From assembly GCF_025685685.1 (NCBI RefSeq), contig NZ_JAGSYH010000006.1, positions 248,001-312,000 of the forward strand: a DNA stretch of 64,000 nucleotides, in the 5' to 3' direction. The first letter of the stretch is position 1, and every line of letters begins with the position of its first letter. Made by a program: the position numbers and the translations under genes. Below the pieces are notes generated by a model. That model ran no database searches. It saw only the letters and a list, made by a program, of their open reading frames with translations, and was not told where the DNA came from. This stretch comes from Acidicapsa dinghuensis (GTDB lineage Bacteria > Acidobacteriota > Terriglobia > Terriglobales > Acidobacteriaceae). Shown here piece by piece: positions 26,233 through 37,466 of the stretch.

Positions 26233-26643
26233 ATGAAGCGATTTGACCGCGCCGTGTACGCAATGTTTCTGCTGGTTCTGCTGGCAGACCTGGCGCGCGC
26301 TCACGCTTCGGTTCCGGTGGCTGGCGATCCGGCCGGCAGCCTGATTCTCACGACGGTTCAGCAGCTTCGCGCCGGCACGTCTGGAAATGCGGTTCTGGCT
26401 ATACGGCGATCCGACGGCTCGCTTGCCCCTGTCGTGCACTTACGCAGCTCCGAACAGGCCTTATCTGCCTGGACGCATTACCTTTCCGGCCGCGCCAATC
26501 CGGCAACCTCGCCGCACCTGGTGTTGCTTTCAGCGGCGAAGCTCGGCGTAGCTGCCGATTCCGTCACATTTTTTATTCCCCAGCGGCAAACATCCGCCGC
26601 GTCTTCTGCGGTCTTCGACCACACCTGCAGCCCCGCTCCCTAG
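26233..26643 (+). CDS. Small secreted protein upstream of secA
   Basis: The product has 136 residues with a signal peptide (YAMFLLVLLADLARAHA) and no recognised domain. The C-terminus ends in HTCSPAP. In several phyla the gene just upstream of secA encodes a secreted translation-arrest peptide (SecM, VemP) that senses secretion and lifts secA expression. The position, signal sequence, size and proline-containing end fit that layout, but there is no SecM arrest motif, so the parallel is only positional. secA starts 141 bases after its stop. Confidence 0.7.
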   Translation: MKRFDRAVYAMFLLVLLADLARAHASVPVAGDPAGSLILTTVQQLRAGTSGNAVLAIRRSDGSLAPVVHLRSSEQALSAWTHYLSGRANPATSPHLVLLSAAKLGVAADSVTFFIPQRQTSAASSAVFDHTCSPAP

Positions 26644-26784
26644 TCGTTCTGGCCAAACCCCGCGAGCTTTCCGCTTGACGTTTCGCTCCGGGGCAATGAA
26701 TGAAGGATGGCCGGCAGCACCCGCCCGGCCGCGCGTGACGACAAGCAGGCAAGAGCCCGCACCTACCGAGATGGAGAAACCACC

Positions 26785-29811
<3,027 letters not shown>

Positions 29812-29843
29812 CGCCGCATCGGTGTAACGGCTTTGCTCGACTC

Positions 29844-29883
29844 AAAAAAAGCGGGCGGGAAGATGACCTTCCCGCCCGTTTCT
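29844..29883. terminator. Bidirectional terminator after secA
   Basis: CGGGCGGGAAG (29852-29862) pairs perfectly with CTTCCCGCCCG (29868-29878) around a five-base loop. A seven-A run on the left and TTTCT on the right make it an intrinsic terminator for both secA and the minus-strand tonB-like gene. Confidence 0.85.
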
Positions 29884-29962
29884 GCTTCGCCGCAGAGGGA
29901 AAACCGATTTTCGCAAGATCCGGGAAAAGGAAACCTGGTGGATGTCTTTGCTTTTTCTACGG

Positions 29963-30322
29963 CTAATCGGTTGTTTTGAAATCAATCGCGACTTCGACGG
30001 TGCTCTCTTCACTCCCGGGAACAAACTTCCATTTGTGAACCGCATCCTCGGCGGCTCCTGAGAGCATGTGATTACCGCTCAATGTCTTGGTTGCCGACAC
30101 GCTGCCGTCCGGCGCAACCGTGGCCTCGATCCGCACCACGCCGCCAATGTGCATGCGTCTCGCCAGCTCGGGGTAAACGGGGGAAACTCGCTGTTTGACC
30201 GCGCGGTCTTCGGCATGAAGCAGCGCGGCGCATGAAACGATACCTGCGACAACCGCAACCTGGAGCAGCCGCATTGCTGCGCGACTCACCCCGGAGAGAG
30301 ATTGCCGTTTGTCCTGAATCAT
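29963..30322 (-). CDS. TonB C-terminal domain protein
   Basis: The product has 119 residues with a signal or anchor segment (AAMRLLQVAVVAGIVSCAALLHAE) and a TonB C-terminal domain: PVYPELARRMHIGGVVRIEA, APDGSVSATKTLSGNHML, EDAVHKWKFVPG. It lacks the long Pro-rich linker of true TonB, so it is more like the small TonB-like secreted proteins of Acidobacteria than an energy transducer. I chose the ATG at 30322 with AGGTG upstream. A longer frame reaches 30436 but adds an unlikely N-terminus. Confidence 0.8.
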   Translation of the reverse strand: MIQDKRQSLSGVSRAAMRLLQVAVVAGIVSCAALLHAEDRAVKQRVSPVYPELARRMHIGGVVRIEATVAPDGSVSATKTLSGNHMLSGAAEDAVHKWKFVPGSEESTVEVAIDFKTTD

Positions 30323-30454
30323 TGGAATCACCTGAGGCGAAGCGTCGCCTGTGAGACCTATCGGCGAACATGCCGCCAACATTAGCTTGATTCCATGAAG
30401 AATTTTTAAGGATGCAGCGGTCCGCTTCGTGTGCACCCCGCGTCTCGTCTTGAC

Positions 30455-31042
30455 TTAGATGAGCGCCTCGGCGCCTGTAACCGCCGCAAACGTAAGACTC
30501 TCAGCAGTGCTGCCTGTCTCCAGACGCCACGCCTCAAAGAGCCGCCCGTAACTCATCGTCGTGCGATCCCGCTGCGCCACGTCTAATAAACCGGCCACGC
30601 GCTCAATCCACTCCGGTGAGCCTTCGAGTTCGGCGTAGAGGCCAATCGGCGTCTCGTCGACCACACAGTGCCCCACGCCATCGGACCACTCCGCACGCCA
30701 TTTTTCATAGCGAAAGGCGGGCGCCAAGCCGATTGCTTTGAAGACGTCAGCCAGCGCTTCGCCGTCGGCTATCTCTGTTTCTGTCTCCACGCGATGCTTG
30801 TGCACATCTTCGCCAATGCCTGAGTCGGGCACGCGTTTGTGCGTCAGCACCCAGCGTCCGTTGTACTGGCGAATCCGCACCAGCTCACGCTTCTGCCGCA
30901 GTTGCCGGTCTGGCGTGTCATACAAGACATTTGCCTCGAAACTGCGCGGTGTTTCCAGATGAAAACCAATCGAGGCCAGCTTTCGTTCCAGCCCGGGGCC
31001 ATCCGTCACGCGAAACTTGATCTCCGTCTCAATCGCCTTCAT
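30455..31042 (-). CDS. CYTH domain protein (class IV adenylate cyclase / triphosphatase-like)
   Basis: The product has 195 residues. The CYTH signature ExExK is ETEIKF at the N-terminus, followed by RRE/KRE-type basic residues (QKRELVRIRQ), TKHR-like tracts (LTHKR, EDVHKHRVETETEI) and EKWRAEW, VVDETPIGLYAELEG. The tunnel fold binds Mg and polyphosphate groups. Members are class IV adenylate cyclases, thiamine triphosphatases or inorganic triphosphatases. The CyaB-like pattern suggests a cyclase or triphosphatase, but the activity cannot be chosen from sequence. I took the ATG at 31042, which begins right at the domain. Confidence 0.85.
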   Translation of the reverse strand: MKAIETEIKFRVTDGPGLERKLASIGFHLETPRSFEANVLYDTPDRQLRQKRELVRIRQYNGRWVLTHKRVPDSGIGEDVHKHRVETETEIADGEALADVFKAIGLAPAFRYEKWRAEWSDGVGHCVVDETPIGLYAELEGSPEWIERVAGLLDVAQRDRTTMSYGRLFEAWRLETGSTAESLTFAAVTGAEALI

Positions 31043-31091
31043 GGCCCAAGTGTAAAACACCACACATTGTCGGCGACAACCCGGCATTAAA

Positions 31092-31198
31092 GCAGTTCTC
31101 CTTCAGATATGCGGCGAGCAATTGCTGTTTTCGCGGTTTTCCCCCAAGAAAAACCGCATATCGTTGAATTAACAGGTGCACGATTGAAGGAGAACTGC
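31092..31198. repeat. Nested inverted repeat in the divergent promoter of the CYTH and Sua5 genes
   Basis: GCAGTTCTCCTTCA (31092-31105) is perfectly inverted at 31185-31198. Directly inside on the left, GATATGCGG (31106-31114) is inverted at 31154-31162, so the left arm is a continuous 23 bases while the right arm is split by a 22-base insert (31163-31184). A third hairpin GCGGTTTT/AAAACCGC (31133-31140 with 31150-31157) competes with the second. This could be a small palindromic element or a structured RNA in the CYTH leader. Confidence 0.65.
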
Positions 31199-31235
31199 CT
31201 TAGCCATTCCGCGCGCGTTCTTGGATAATGGAACG

Positions 31236-32321
31236 ATGCAAACCCAGCGGCTGCGCGTTGATCCTGACCATCTTGATCTTCCCGAGTCGATCAAAGCGCT
31301 CAACTGTGCGGCCGGTATTCTTCGCAATGGCGGCACCGTTGCTCTTCCCACGGAGACCGTATACGGTCTTGGCGCCAATGCACTCAATGACAACGCCGTT
31401 GCTAGGATATTTTCCGCGAAGCAACGCCCCTCCTGGGATCCCCTCATAGTCCATATCTCCAGCAAGGCGATGCTCGACACAGTCACATTGCCTAGATCGC
31501 AAACTGCACAGGCCCTTATCGACACCTTCTGGCCAGGCCCGCTGACGCTCCTGGTTCCACGCACCGCGGCCGTTCCCGATGCCGTGACCGCGGGCCGCCC
31601 GCTCGTAGGCGTTCGCATGCCTGCGCATTCTGTCGCTCGTGAGCTCATCCGCCGCGCCGGTGTTCCCATCGCCGCGCCAAGCGCCAACAGGTTCGGACAC
31701 GTCAGCCCGACAACCGCCGATCACGTGCTTGCCGATCTCGATGGCCGCATCGACGCTGTCATCGACGCCGGGCCCACAAAGGTTGGTCTTGAGTCCACCG
31801 TACTCGATACCACAACGCTGCCGATGCTCATTTACCGGCCAGGAGCCGTTACGCTCGCGCAGATACGCGCCGTGGTGGGCCAGGCCGAGCTTTATCGAGA
31901 AAGCAAGCTCACCAGCCGCCACACTCCTGAAGCTCTCCCATCTCCCGGTGTAGGTCTCCGCCACTATGCCCCGCGCGCAAGACTCATTCTCGTGGAGCTC
32001 AGCGGCTGCGAGGAGCGATGGAATACGCGATGCGCCAGGGCTCTGCTCGCATATAGCAGCAGCTTTCCCGGCCAGCGTATCGGCGTTCTGATGCCAGACG
32101 CTTCGGGCCTTACGTTGGTCCCACCCGCTGAGTTAGAGATTTTTCCCTGGGGAAACTGGGAGCAGCTGGACACCTTGGCTCAAAGACTCTTCGCCGGTCT
32201 TCGCGCCCTCGACGCCGCGGGTTGTGATGTCATCCTCTGTCCGCTTCCGCCCGCCAGCGGCGTAGGCCTCGCCTTGCGCGACCGCCTGCACAAGGCAGCC
32301 GTTAGTACGGATGCGGAATAG
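31236..32321 (+). CDS. L-threonylcarbamoyladenylate synthase (Sua5/YwlC type)
   Basis: The product has 361 residues. The YrdC domain (ILRNGGTVALPTETVYGLG, KQRPSWDPLIVHI, VGVRMPAHSVARELI, PIAAPSANRFGHVSPTTADH) makes threonylcarbamoyl-AMP from threonine, bicarbonate and ATP for t6A37 tRNA modification. A linker (SPGVGLRHYAPRA) leads to the C-terminal Sua5 domain, so this is the long two-domain form and not the TsaC-only form. I chose the ATG at 31236 rather than an upstream TTG. It is convergent with hfq with an 11-base gap. Confidence 0.94.
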   Translation: MQTQRLRVDPDHLDLPESIKALNCAAGILRNGGTVALPTETVYGLGANALNDNAVARIFSAKQRPSWDPLIVHISSKAMLDTVTLPRSQTAQALIDTFWPGPLTLLVPRTAAVPDAVTAGRPLVGVRMPAHSVARELIRRAGVPIAAPSANRFGHVSPTTADHVLADLDGRIDAVIDAGPTKVGLESTVLDTTTLPMLIYRPGAVTLAQIRAVVGQAELYRESKLTSRHTPEALPSPGVGLRHYAPRARLILVELSGCEERWNTRCARALLAYSSSFPGQRIGVLMPDASGLTLVPPAELEIFPWGNWEQLDTLAQRLFAGLRALDAAGCDVILCPLPPASGVGLALRDRLHKAAVSTDAE

Positions 32322-32332
32322 CGCGCGTCCTG

Positions 32333-32734
32333 CTACTCCGACGGAGCCATACCCACTTCGCCGGCCTTATACAGATATTTGATTGCCGACTTGAAAATCA
32401 GCGTGCGCGACCGTCCGCGTACCTTGATGGAGTGCCGGTCATACCACTCGACTACACCCTGTATGCGCGAGCCATCCTCAAGCACAAACACCATCTGCGT
32501 CTGCTGTTGAATCTGCTTCTGTAAATAAAACTGCTCTGCCTGCCGGTTTGGCCCTGGATCTTCCATAGGAGATGCGGCGAAGTGACGAACGGTCATTGAT
32601 CTGCCTCGCCGCGGAGCATTGCGAATCGATCGCGTGGGCTTCGTTTCAGCCGCTTCCGCTGGTGGATCCAACACACCTGTAACCGCGTCCGAAGCCAATC
32701 TCATGTTCTTATCGCTCAGATCTCGCTCTTTCAT
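32333..32734 (-). CDS. hfq: Hfq-like RNA-binding protein with N-terminal extension
   Basis: The product has 133 residues from the ATG at 32734 (AGGAA upstream). The last 75 form an Sm/Hfq domain: RQAEQFYLQKQIQQQTQMVF, then EDGSRIQGVVEWYDRHSIKV and SRTLIFKSAIKYLY. Hfq is a ring-shaped RNA chaperone that pairs small RNAs with mRNAs. Two oddities stand out. There are about 58 basic and Pro/Ala-rich residues before the domain. The Sm2 motif reads FKSA where classical Hfq has YKHA, losing the usual tyrosine and histidine. It lies downstream of holB, not with miaA. Confidence 0.85.
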   Translation of the reverse strand: MKERDLSDKNMRLASDAVTGVLDPPAEAAETKPTRSIRNAPRRGRSMTVRHFAASPMEDPGPNRQAEQFYLQKQIQQQTQMVFVLEDGSRIQGVVEWYDRHSIKVRGRSRTLIFKSAIKYLYKAGEVGMAPSE

Positions 32735-33103
32735 ATCTCTATTCCTCACATGCAATAAAACCACCACGCAAGAGCCGTATCCCGCCTTCTGTTGGTGAAT
32801 AAAAGGCCGCCGGACTGAGCTTCCAGTTCGTGAGGCACGCAGAAGAAGACGATGAAACAAGGCGAACCGATACAGGGCGGAACGCTAGACCTCTCTCGCA
32901 AGCGTCCGCTTCAGAAATCGCGTGGAACGGAATGACTTAATTCTAAAGATGCCGGAGGTGAGTAGCTGGTTGCATTCGCATCAGATCACGTTCCATTGGT
33001 AACGCAACTGCGCTATTCAGACTGTGCTCTTTCGGCCCTTCTTCCCATTGACTCGATTTCCTCATGCCACCCCGGCATAGCAAGCGTCCCGTCGGTTTGT
33101 CTC
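32735..33103. other. 369-base spacer between holB and hfq
   Basis: The spacer holds the hfq leader. I find no open frame with a ribosome binding site and no strong hairpin or repeat. A promoter is likely but I could not pick one with confidence. Confidence 0.4.
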
Positions 33104-34228
33104 TCAACCCCGTTCCATCGCCAACGCCATCGCATCCAGCGAAACATTACGCAACAGATTGCGCCGCATACCCCGTTCCACTTCATTTAGCGCGTAAGCT
33201 GCATTTTCAATCCACTCTAGCGCCTGCCGCAGCTCATGATTCTGACGAATTCCTGACGCAAGCTGTGCAAGTTCCGTAGTTATATCTACGTTGCGCACCA
33301 GCTGCGGAGTTCCCGAAACGATCATCAGCAGATCTTCGAGCAACCGATTCGCTGCGTGCAGCAGATTCAGAGTCTTCTCCTGGCCATCGGCGCCCCCTCG
33401 ATATGTCTCCGTCGTGCGAAACAGCGACGAATAATCCGGCTCGCGCAGCGCTGAGCGAATCATCATCAGCGCATCCTGCCGGCTTGCTACATACGCCTCC
33501 ACATCGAACCCCAGCGCGCGTCCCACAGCGCCCTCGGATAATCGAGCTACCAGCGTCCTTCGGTTGCCCTTCAAATCCGGCCTTCGTTCAGCCAGCAACT
33601 GCTCAAGCTCCTCCGTCGGCACCGCACCTAGCTGGTACAGCATCGCACGCGAACGAATCGTCGGCAGCATCTCCGCCGGATTCTCCGAAAGCAGAATCAG
33701 CGTGCACCGCCGCGGCGGCTCTTCCAGCACCTTCAGCAGGCTGTTCGCGGCTTCTTTCATGAATGCCGACGAAGTAAACAGGAAAATCGCTCGTTTCGCA
33801 TCCACCGGCGGCCGGTAATACGCGTTATGAATCACCTGCCGCACCTGGCCGATCTTGATCAGGTTCTGCGGTGGATCGGGCGGCACAATCAGCACATCCG
33901 GATGCGGCTGGATAAAGATGCGCGTCTCTTTCTTATCCACCTCGCGTAATCCCTCGCGCGCCTCCACTGCCTCGGCTACCTTTGCATCGAGTACTTCCGC
34001 CTCGCCAATGCGCTCGCAGTTGCGGCAAACGCCGCAGTAATCCGGCAACCCGTCGCGCTCCACGGGAGCAAGGCAGTTCACTAGCCTGGCAAACTTCAGC
34101 GCCAGTGTGTACTTGCCCGCGCCTTTCGGCCCGGCTAGGATCACAGCCTGGGGTACGCGCTCATGCAACACGCTCTCGCGCAGCCGGTCCGCCGTCGCCC
34201 GATTCCCCAGAAAATCCCGGAAGCTCAT
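33104..34228 (-). CDS. holB: DNA polymerase III delta prime subunit
   Basis: The product has 374 residues and belongs to the clamp-loader AAA+ group that opens the beta clamp during replication. The P-loop-like GPKGAGKYTLALKFARLV, the zinc-binding cysteine cluster (CLAP, then CGVCRNC) and the sensor region LKVLEEPPRRCTLILLSENP with SRA just after it (IRSRAMLY) are all visible. The arginine-finger SRC of delta prime appears as SRA. The family length is 330-380. It is divergent from the carboxypeptidase-regulatory gene at 34328. Confidence 0.9.
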   Translation of the reverse strand: MSFRDFLGNRATADRLRESVLHERVPQAVILAGPKGAGKYTLALKFARLVNCLAPVERDGLPDYCGVCRNCERIGEAEVLDAKVAEAVEAREGLREVDKKETRIFIQPHPDVLIVPPDPPQNLIKIGQVRQVIHNAYYRPPVDAKRAIFLFTSSAFMKEAANSLLKVLEEPPRRCTLILLSENPAEMLPTIRSRAMLYQLGAVPTEELEQLLAERRPDLKGNRRTLVARLSEGAVGRALGFDVEAYVASRQDALMMIRSALREPDYSSLFRTTETYRGGADGQEKTLNLLHAANRLLEDLLMIVSGTPQLVRNVDITTELAQLASGIRQNHELRQALEWIENAAYALNEVERGMRRNLLRNVSLDAMALAMERG

Positions 34229-34327
34229 GCTTCGAGGCTAGCAGGTTGTTCTTTTACGCCGCAGTTGATCCGTGACGGCCACTGTGGAAATTGCTACACT
34301 CGCTCCAGACTTTCCGAGGGCCCCTGC

Positions 34328-35062
34328 ATGAGCCAGAAAAAACTGCTGGCAAGCCTGACCGTCTCCAACCCATGCACGGAATCGTGGGATGCCATGCAGG
34401 GCGACGCACGATCACGTCATTGCGCCCATTGTGACAAGGATGTGCATAACCTCGCCACGATGAGTCCAAAGGCCATTGAAGACCTCGTGATTCAAACGGG
34501 CGGCAAATTCTGCGGACGCGTTACTCGCCGCTTCGATGAGTCACTTGTCACACTGGAAGGTATCCATCCCAAAACTGAGAAGACCGCAAAGTTGGCGGGA
34601 TTCGCAGCGTCACTCTTAATCGCTGTTGGTTCCACCACTGCGTTGGCGAAAACAGCCGAAGAGGGAAATCAAACAAATCAGGCGATTCTCACCGGTACCG
34701 TTCTTGCACCGAATGGATCTGTGCCAGTTGGCAAAGCACAGGTTATGCTTACTACCAATTCGGGCGTCGTCGTAACCACGACCGCGGACGAAAACGGGGC
34801 ATTTCGTCTGTCTGCGAATCCGGGAACATACACCATTGCCATTCGTCAGAATTTAGTCGTAGGGCGCAGAATTCTCGCTGTGACGTTGCACGAAGGATTG
34901 CAGATCCTACAGCCAACACGAACGCATGTTGGAGAGATGGTTGGGTCGAATGGTGAGACTTACGCTCTCATGGGAATCATGGACGCCAAGATAGGCTTCA
35001 GTTTTCGTGGAGCAATCCGCCACCCCGTGAGCTACCTCAAGTACCTAGCCCGCAAGATTTAG
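34328..35062 (+). CDS. Cys-rich N-terminal and carboxypeptidase regulatory-like domain protein
   Basis: The product has 244 residues from the ATG at 34328. The first 75 residues hold a cysteine-rich motif (NPCTESWDAM, RSRHCAHCDKDVHNLATM) known as an N-terminal element of many Bacteroidetes and Acidobacteria proteins. A membrane segment follows (AGFAASLLIAVGSTTALA). A carboxypeptidase regulatory-like beta-sandwich (ILTGTVLAPNGSVPVGKAQV, DENGAFRLSANPGTYTIAI) lies at about 120-200. Function is unknown; the layout suggests an inside cysteine cluster and an outside beta-domain. Confidence 0.8.
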   Translation: MSQKKLLASLTVSNPCTESWDAMQGDARSRHCAHCDKDVHNLATMSPKAIEDLVIQTGGKFCGRVTRRFDESLVTLEGIHPKTEKTAKLAGFAASLLIAVGSTTALAKTAEEGNQTNQAILTGTVLAPNGSVPVGKAQVMLTTNSGVVVTTTADENGAFRLSANPGTYTIAIRQNLVVGRRILAVTLHEGLQILQPTRTHVGEMVGSNGETYALMGIMDAKIGFSFRGAIRHPVSYLKYLARKI

Positions 35063-35064
35063 TC

Positions 35065-36408
35065 TTACGCCCCAATCACATTCCGATTCACAAACTCATT
35101 CCGGAATTTCCCCTGCGGATCATGCTTCTCAGCAAGCTCGCGAAACGCCGCCATCTTCGGATACCGCGCCGCCAGTTCTGCATGCGGCACAGTGAACAGC
35201 TTCGCCCAGTGCGGACGTGCTCCAAATGGAGCCAGCTTCGCCTCGATCTTCGGCAATAGCCCCATCACCTCCGGGGTCTGCATCTTCCATGTAAAGTGAA
35301 TCGCCATCGACTTGCGCTCATACGCCATGCTCATCCACAGATCGTCGGCGGCAATCGCGCGTAGTTCAGTAATGAAGAGATGCGGCGTAATCTCATTCTT
35401 CAGCGACTCCACCGCGCGAATCGCCTCATAACCCCTCGCGCGCGGCACAAAATATTCCGTCTGCAACTCTGCACCATTCGAAGGTGTGAAGTTCATCTTA
35501 AAGTGCGGCATCCGCTCATACCACGGCCCCGGAACTCCCATCTGTTCCGTGCAGTTCTCCGCTGAGTTCGCCTCAATCGGATGCATGTTGCGATCCGCAG
35601 GTTTCGCACCATAAAAGTCCGGCAATATCGCAGCCTTCTCGCCATCCTTCACACGGCTCTTCACCCAAACCTGCGCAATGCGGTTGTTCTGCCAGTCGGT
35701 GAACATGCTCACGCTGTAACCGGCACTAAAGACCGCTTCAAGATGGTGCTCCAACTGATCCATCGACAGATTGCGGTACACCACCTGCGCCATGTCGAAT
35801 CGCGGCTGCACCGCCAGCGTCACTTTCGTGACGATGCCCATCATGCCCAGCCCAACGACAGCCGCTTTCAGGTGCTCATCGTCAAGCCCAAGATGCACCA
35901 CGTTTCCATCGGCGGTCACAATCTCCAGCCCACGCACTGCGGTTGAGAGATTGCCGTTCTTTACGCCCGACCCGTGCGTAGCCGTCGCAATCGCCCCAGC
36001 AATCGTGATGTGCGGAAGGGAAGCGAGATTGTGCAGCGCAAATCCCTTCGCATCCAGCCACGGAGCCACCGTGCCATAACGCACGCCGGCACCCACCGTA
36101 AGAGTCTTTGCCGCTGCATCCACTTCCATTGAATCCAGATGCACCAGCGAGATCTGGTTCGCCATGCTGTCGGCAATGGTATTGAACGAGTGCCGCGAGC
36201 CAAGCGCACGGAGGCTCTTGCACTCCTTCACCACTTTCTGCACTTCCTCAACGCTGTGCGGAGCATACAGATGATCGGCATGATAACGCAGGTTGCCGGA
36301 CCAGTTGGTCTGATGCGGCGCAGGTTCATCCGCACGCGCAAAGCGAGACAGCAGCGCCGTCGTTACCACTGCACCTGATTTCTTCAAGAAATCCCTCTTG
36401 TCCATCAT
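35065..36408 (-). CDS. FAD-linked oxidase, alditol/xylitol oxidase-like
   Basis: The product has 447 residues with an N-terminal signal (KKSGAVVTTALLSRFARA). The FAD_binding_4 domain begins near NWSGNLRYHADHLYAPHSV. The covalent-FAD histidine is in LGSRHSFNTIA, as in alditol oxidase (AldO). HITIAGAIATATHGSGVKNG is the second FAD loop, and the C-terminal D-arabinono-1,4-lactone oxidase domain includes ELRAIAADDLWMS. AldO-type enzymes oxidise polyols such as xylitol or sorbitol to aldoses with O2. It is convergent with the gene at 34328 across two bases. Confidence 0.85.
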   Translation of the reverse strand: MMDKRDFLKKSGAVVTTALLSRFARADEPAPHQTNWSGNLRYHADHLYAPHSVEEVQKVVKECKSLRALGSRHSFNTIADSMANQISLVHLDSMEVDAAAKTLTVGAGVRYGTVAPWLDAKGFALHNLASLPHITIAGAIATATHGSGVKNGNLSTAVRGLEIVTADGNVVHLGLDDEHLKAAVVGLGMMGIVTKVTLAVQPRFDMAQVVYRNLSMDQLEHHLEAVFSAGYSVSMFTDWQNNRIAQVWVKSRVKDGEKAAILPDFYGAKPADRNMHPIEANSAENCTEQMGVPGPWYERMPHFKMNFTPSNGAELQTEYFVPRARGYEAIRAVESLKNEITPHLFITELRAIAADDLWMSMAYERKSMAIHFTWKMQTPEVMGLLPKIEAKLAPFGARPHWAKLFTVPHAELAARYPKMAAFRELAEKHDPQGKFRNEFVNRNVIGA

Positions 36409-36581
36409 CCTAAAGCCACCGTCTCCTCAAGCATTTCGCATGGAAACATCGCCAAAGCGCTCACCGAGTGTAGCGATTGCGGCGGACATCGAGCAAGAGA
36501 AGATGCTGGGTGCGCAGATTTCAGCGCCTGCGTGAGGGCTGAAGAATGGACATAGCAGAGGAAAGTAGCTCCGAAGCGAGA

Positions 36582-36611
36582 AAGGCGGCTGCTCTATCGA
36601 ACAGCCGCCTT
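36582..36611 (-). terminator. Terminator after the stress-protein-like gene
   Basis: AAGGCGGCTG (36582-36591) pairs perfectly with CAGCCGCCTT (36602-36611) around a ten-base loop, and on the minus strand the stem is followed by TCTCG. It lies 58 bases after the minus-strand gene that stops at 36670. Confidence 0.7.
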
Positions 36612-36669
36612 CAGGATACAAGCCAATGCACCCTGACCAAGATCATCTGGAAATAAGAGCGAGACGAAT

Positions 36670-37233
36670 CTAAAGCGATTGCAACTCCCGTTGCTGCGTG
36701 CTGACGTAAGGTTCTTTCTCCATGGATTGCCATCGCACAGGGGCCTCACTCAACACCGCAACCTCGTCGCCGTGGGACGCTATTAATATCATCTCTGCCC
36801 GGCGCGCTTCGGCCTGACTTGCGCAGCGCAGGCTTAGGAATACATCGCCCTCTTTCAGGCGACCCTCATAGTGCTGTGCATCGGACTCCGACATTCCCAT
36901 GCTTGCCAGCGCGTCCGTGATGCTACTCGCATCATTGAGTTCAAGCAGCTTCATCATGCGGCCCGCCGCAATTACAGGTCCCGCATCAGGTATCACCACG
37001 GAACCGATTCCATCCAGCGAACCCAGCGTGCCGCCGATCATGCTGCTTGTTATTGCGTCATACCGGTGTCGCATACTCGCATTCGTTGCCGCTTGGCGTG
37101 TCGAATACGCGTCCATCATCAACAGCGATACTTCGTCGCATGTGTATCCTGCCGAAATCAGCCGATTCAGGGCAATTTCGGCGCCGGTGGCAGTTGCGTA
37201 CAGGCCAATAACCTCCAACCCGGTCTTCCCCAT
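36670..37233 (-). CDS. General-stress-protein-like protein with Gly-rich hydrophobic hairpin
   Basis: The product has 187 residues. GGAGG sits just upstream of the ATG at 37233, which decides the start over a GTG at 37254. The N-terminus (TGLEVIGLYATATGAEIALNR) resembles the GSP17M/YflT-like stress domain. The middle has a long Gly-rich hydrophobic stretch (ITSSMIGGTLGSLDGIGSV), as in membrane-touching stress proteins. The C-terminus repeats an ASQAEARRAEMILI helix. The role is unknown, perhaps stress-related. Confidence 0.65.
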   Translation of the reverse strand: MGKTGLEVIGLYATATGAEIALNRLISAGYTCDEVSLLMMDAYSTRQAATNASMRHRYDAITSSMIGGTLGSLDGIGSVVIPDAGPVIAAGRMMKLLELNDASSITDALASMGMSESDAQHYEGRLKEGDVFLSLRCASQAEARRAEMILIASHGDEVAVLSEAPVRWQSMEKEPYVSTQQRELQSL

Positions 37234-37466
37234 AGATCCTCCACTCTTGCTCACTTTTAAGCGTATCCAGCGAGCAGTCTGCTTTCAATAAAGTGGATGC
37301 TGCATTAAATCAACGGGTTGGTCTGCCGTAGTGTAAGCAGTTGCGCAGAATTCGCCAGTCGTAGTCGGCGCAATAGATCTGAGCAATTGAATGCAGGGTC
37401 AGTTTAGGCATCGTTTTTCGCGTGCACAATTTTCGATGCACTCGCAACTCAAAGATCAACAAGAGA

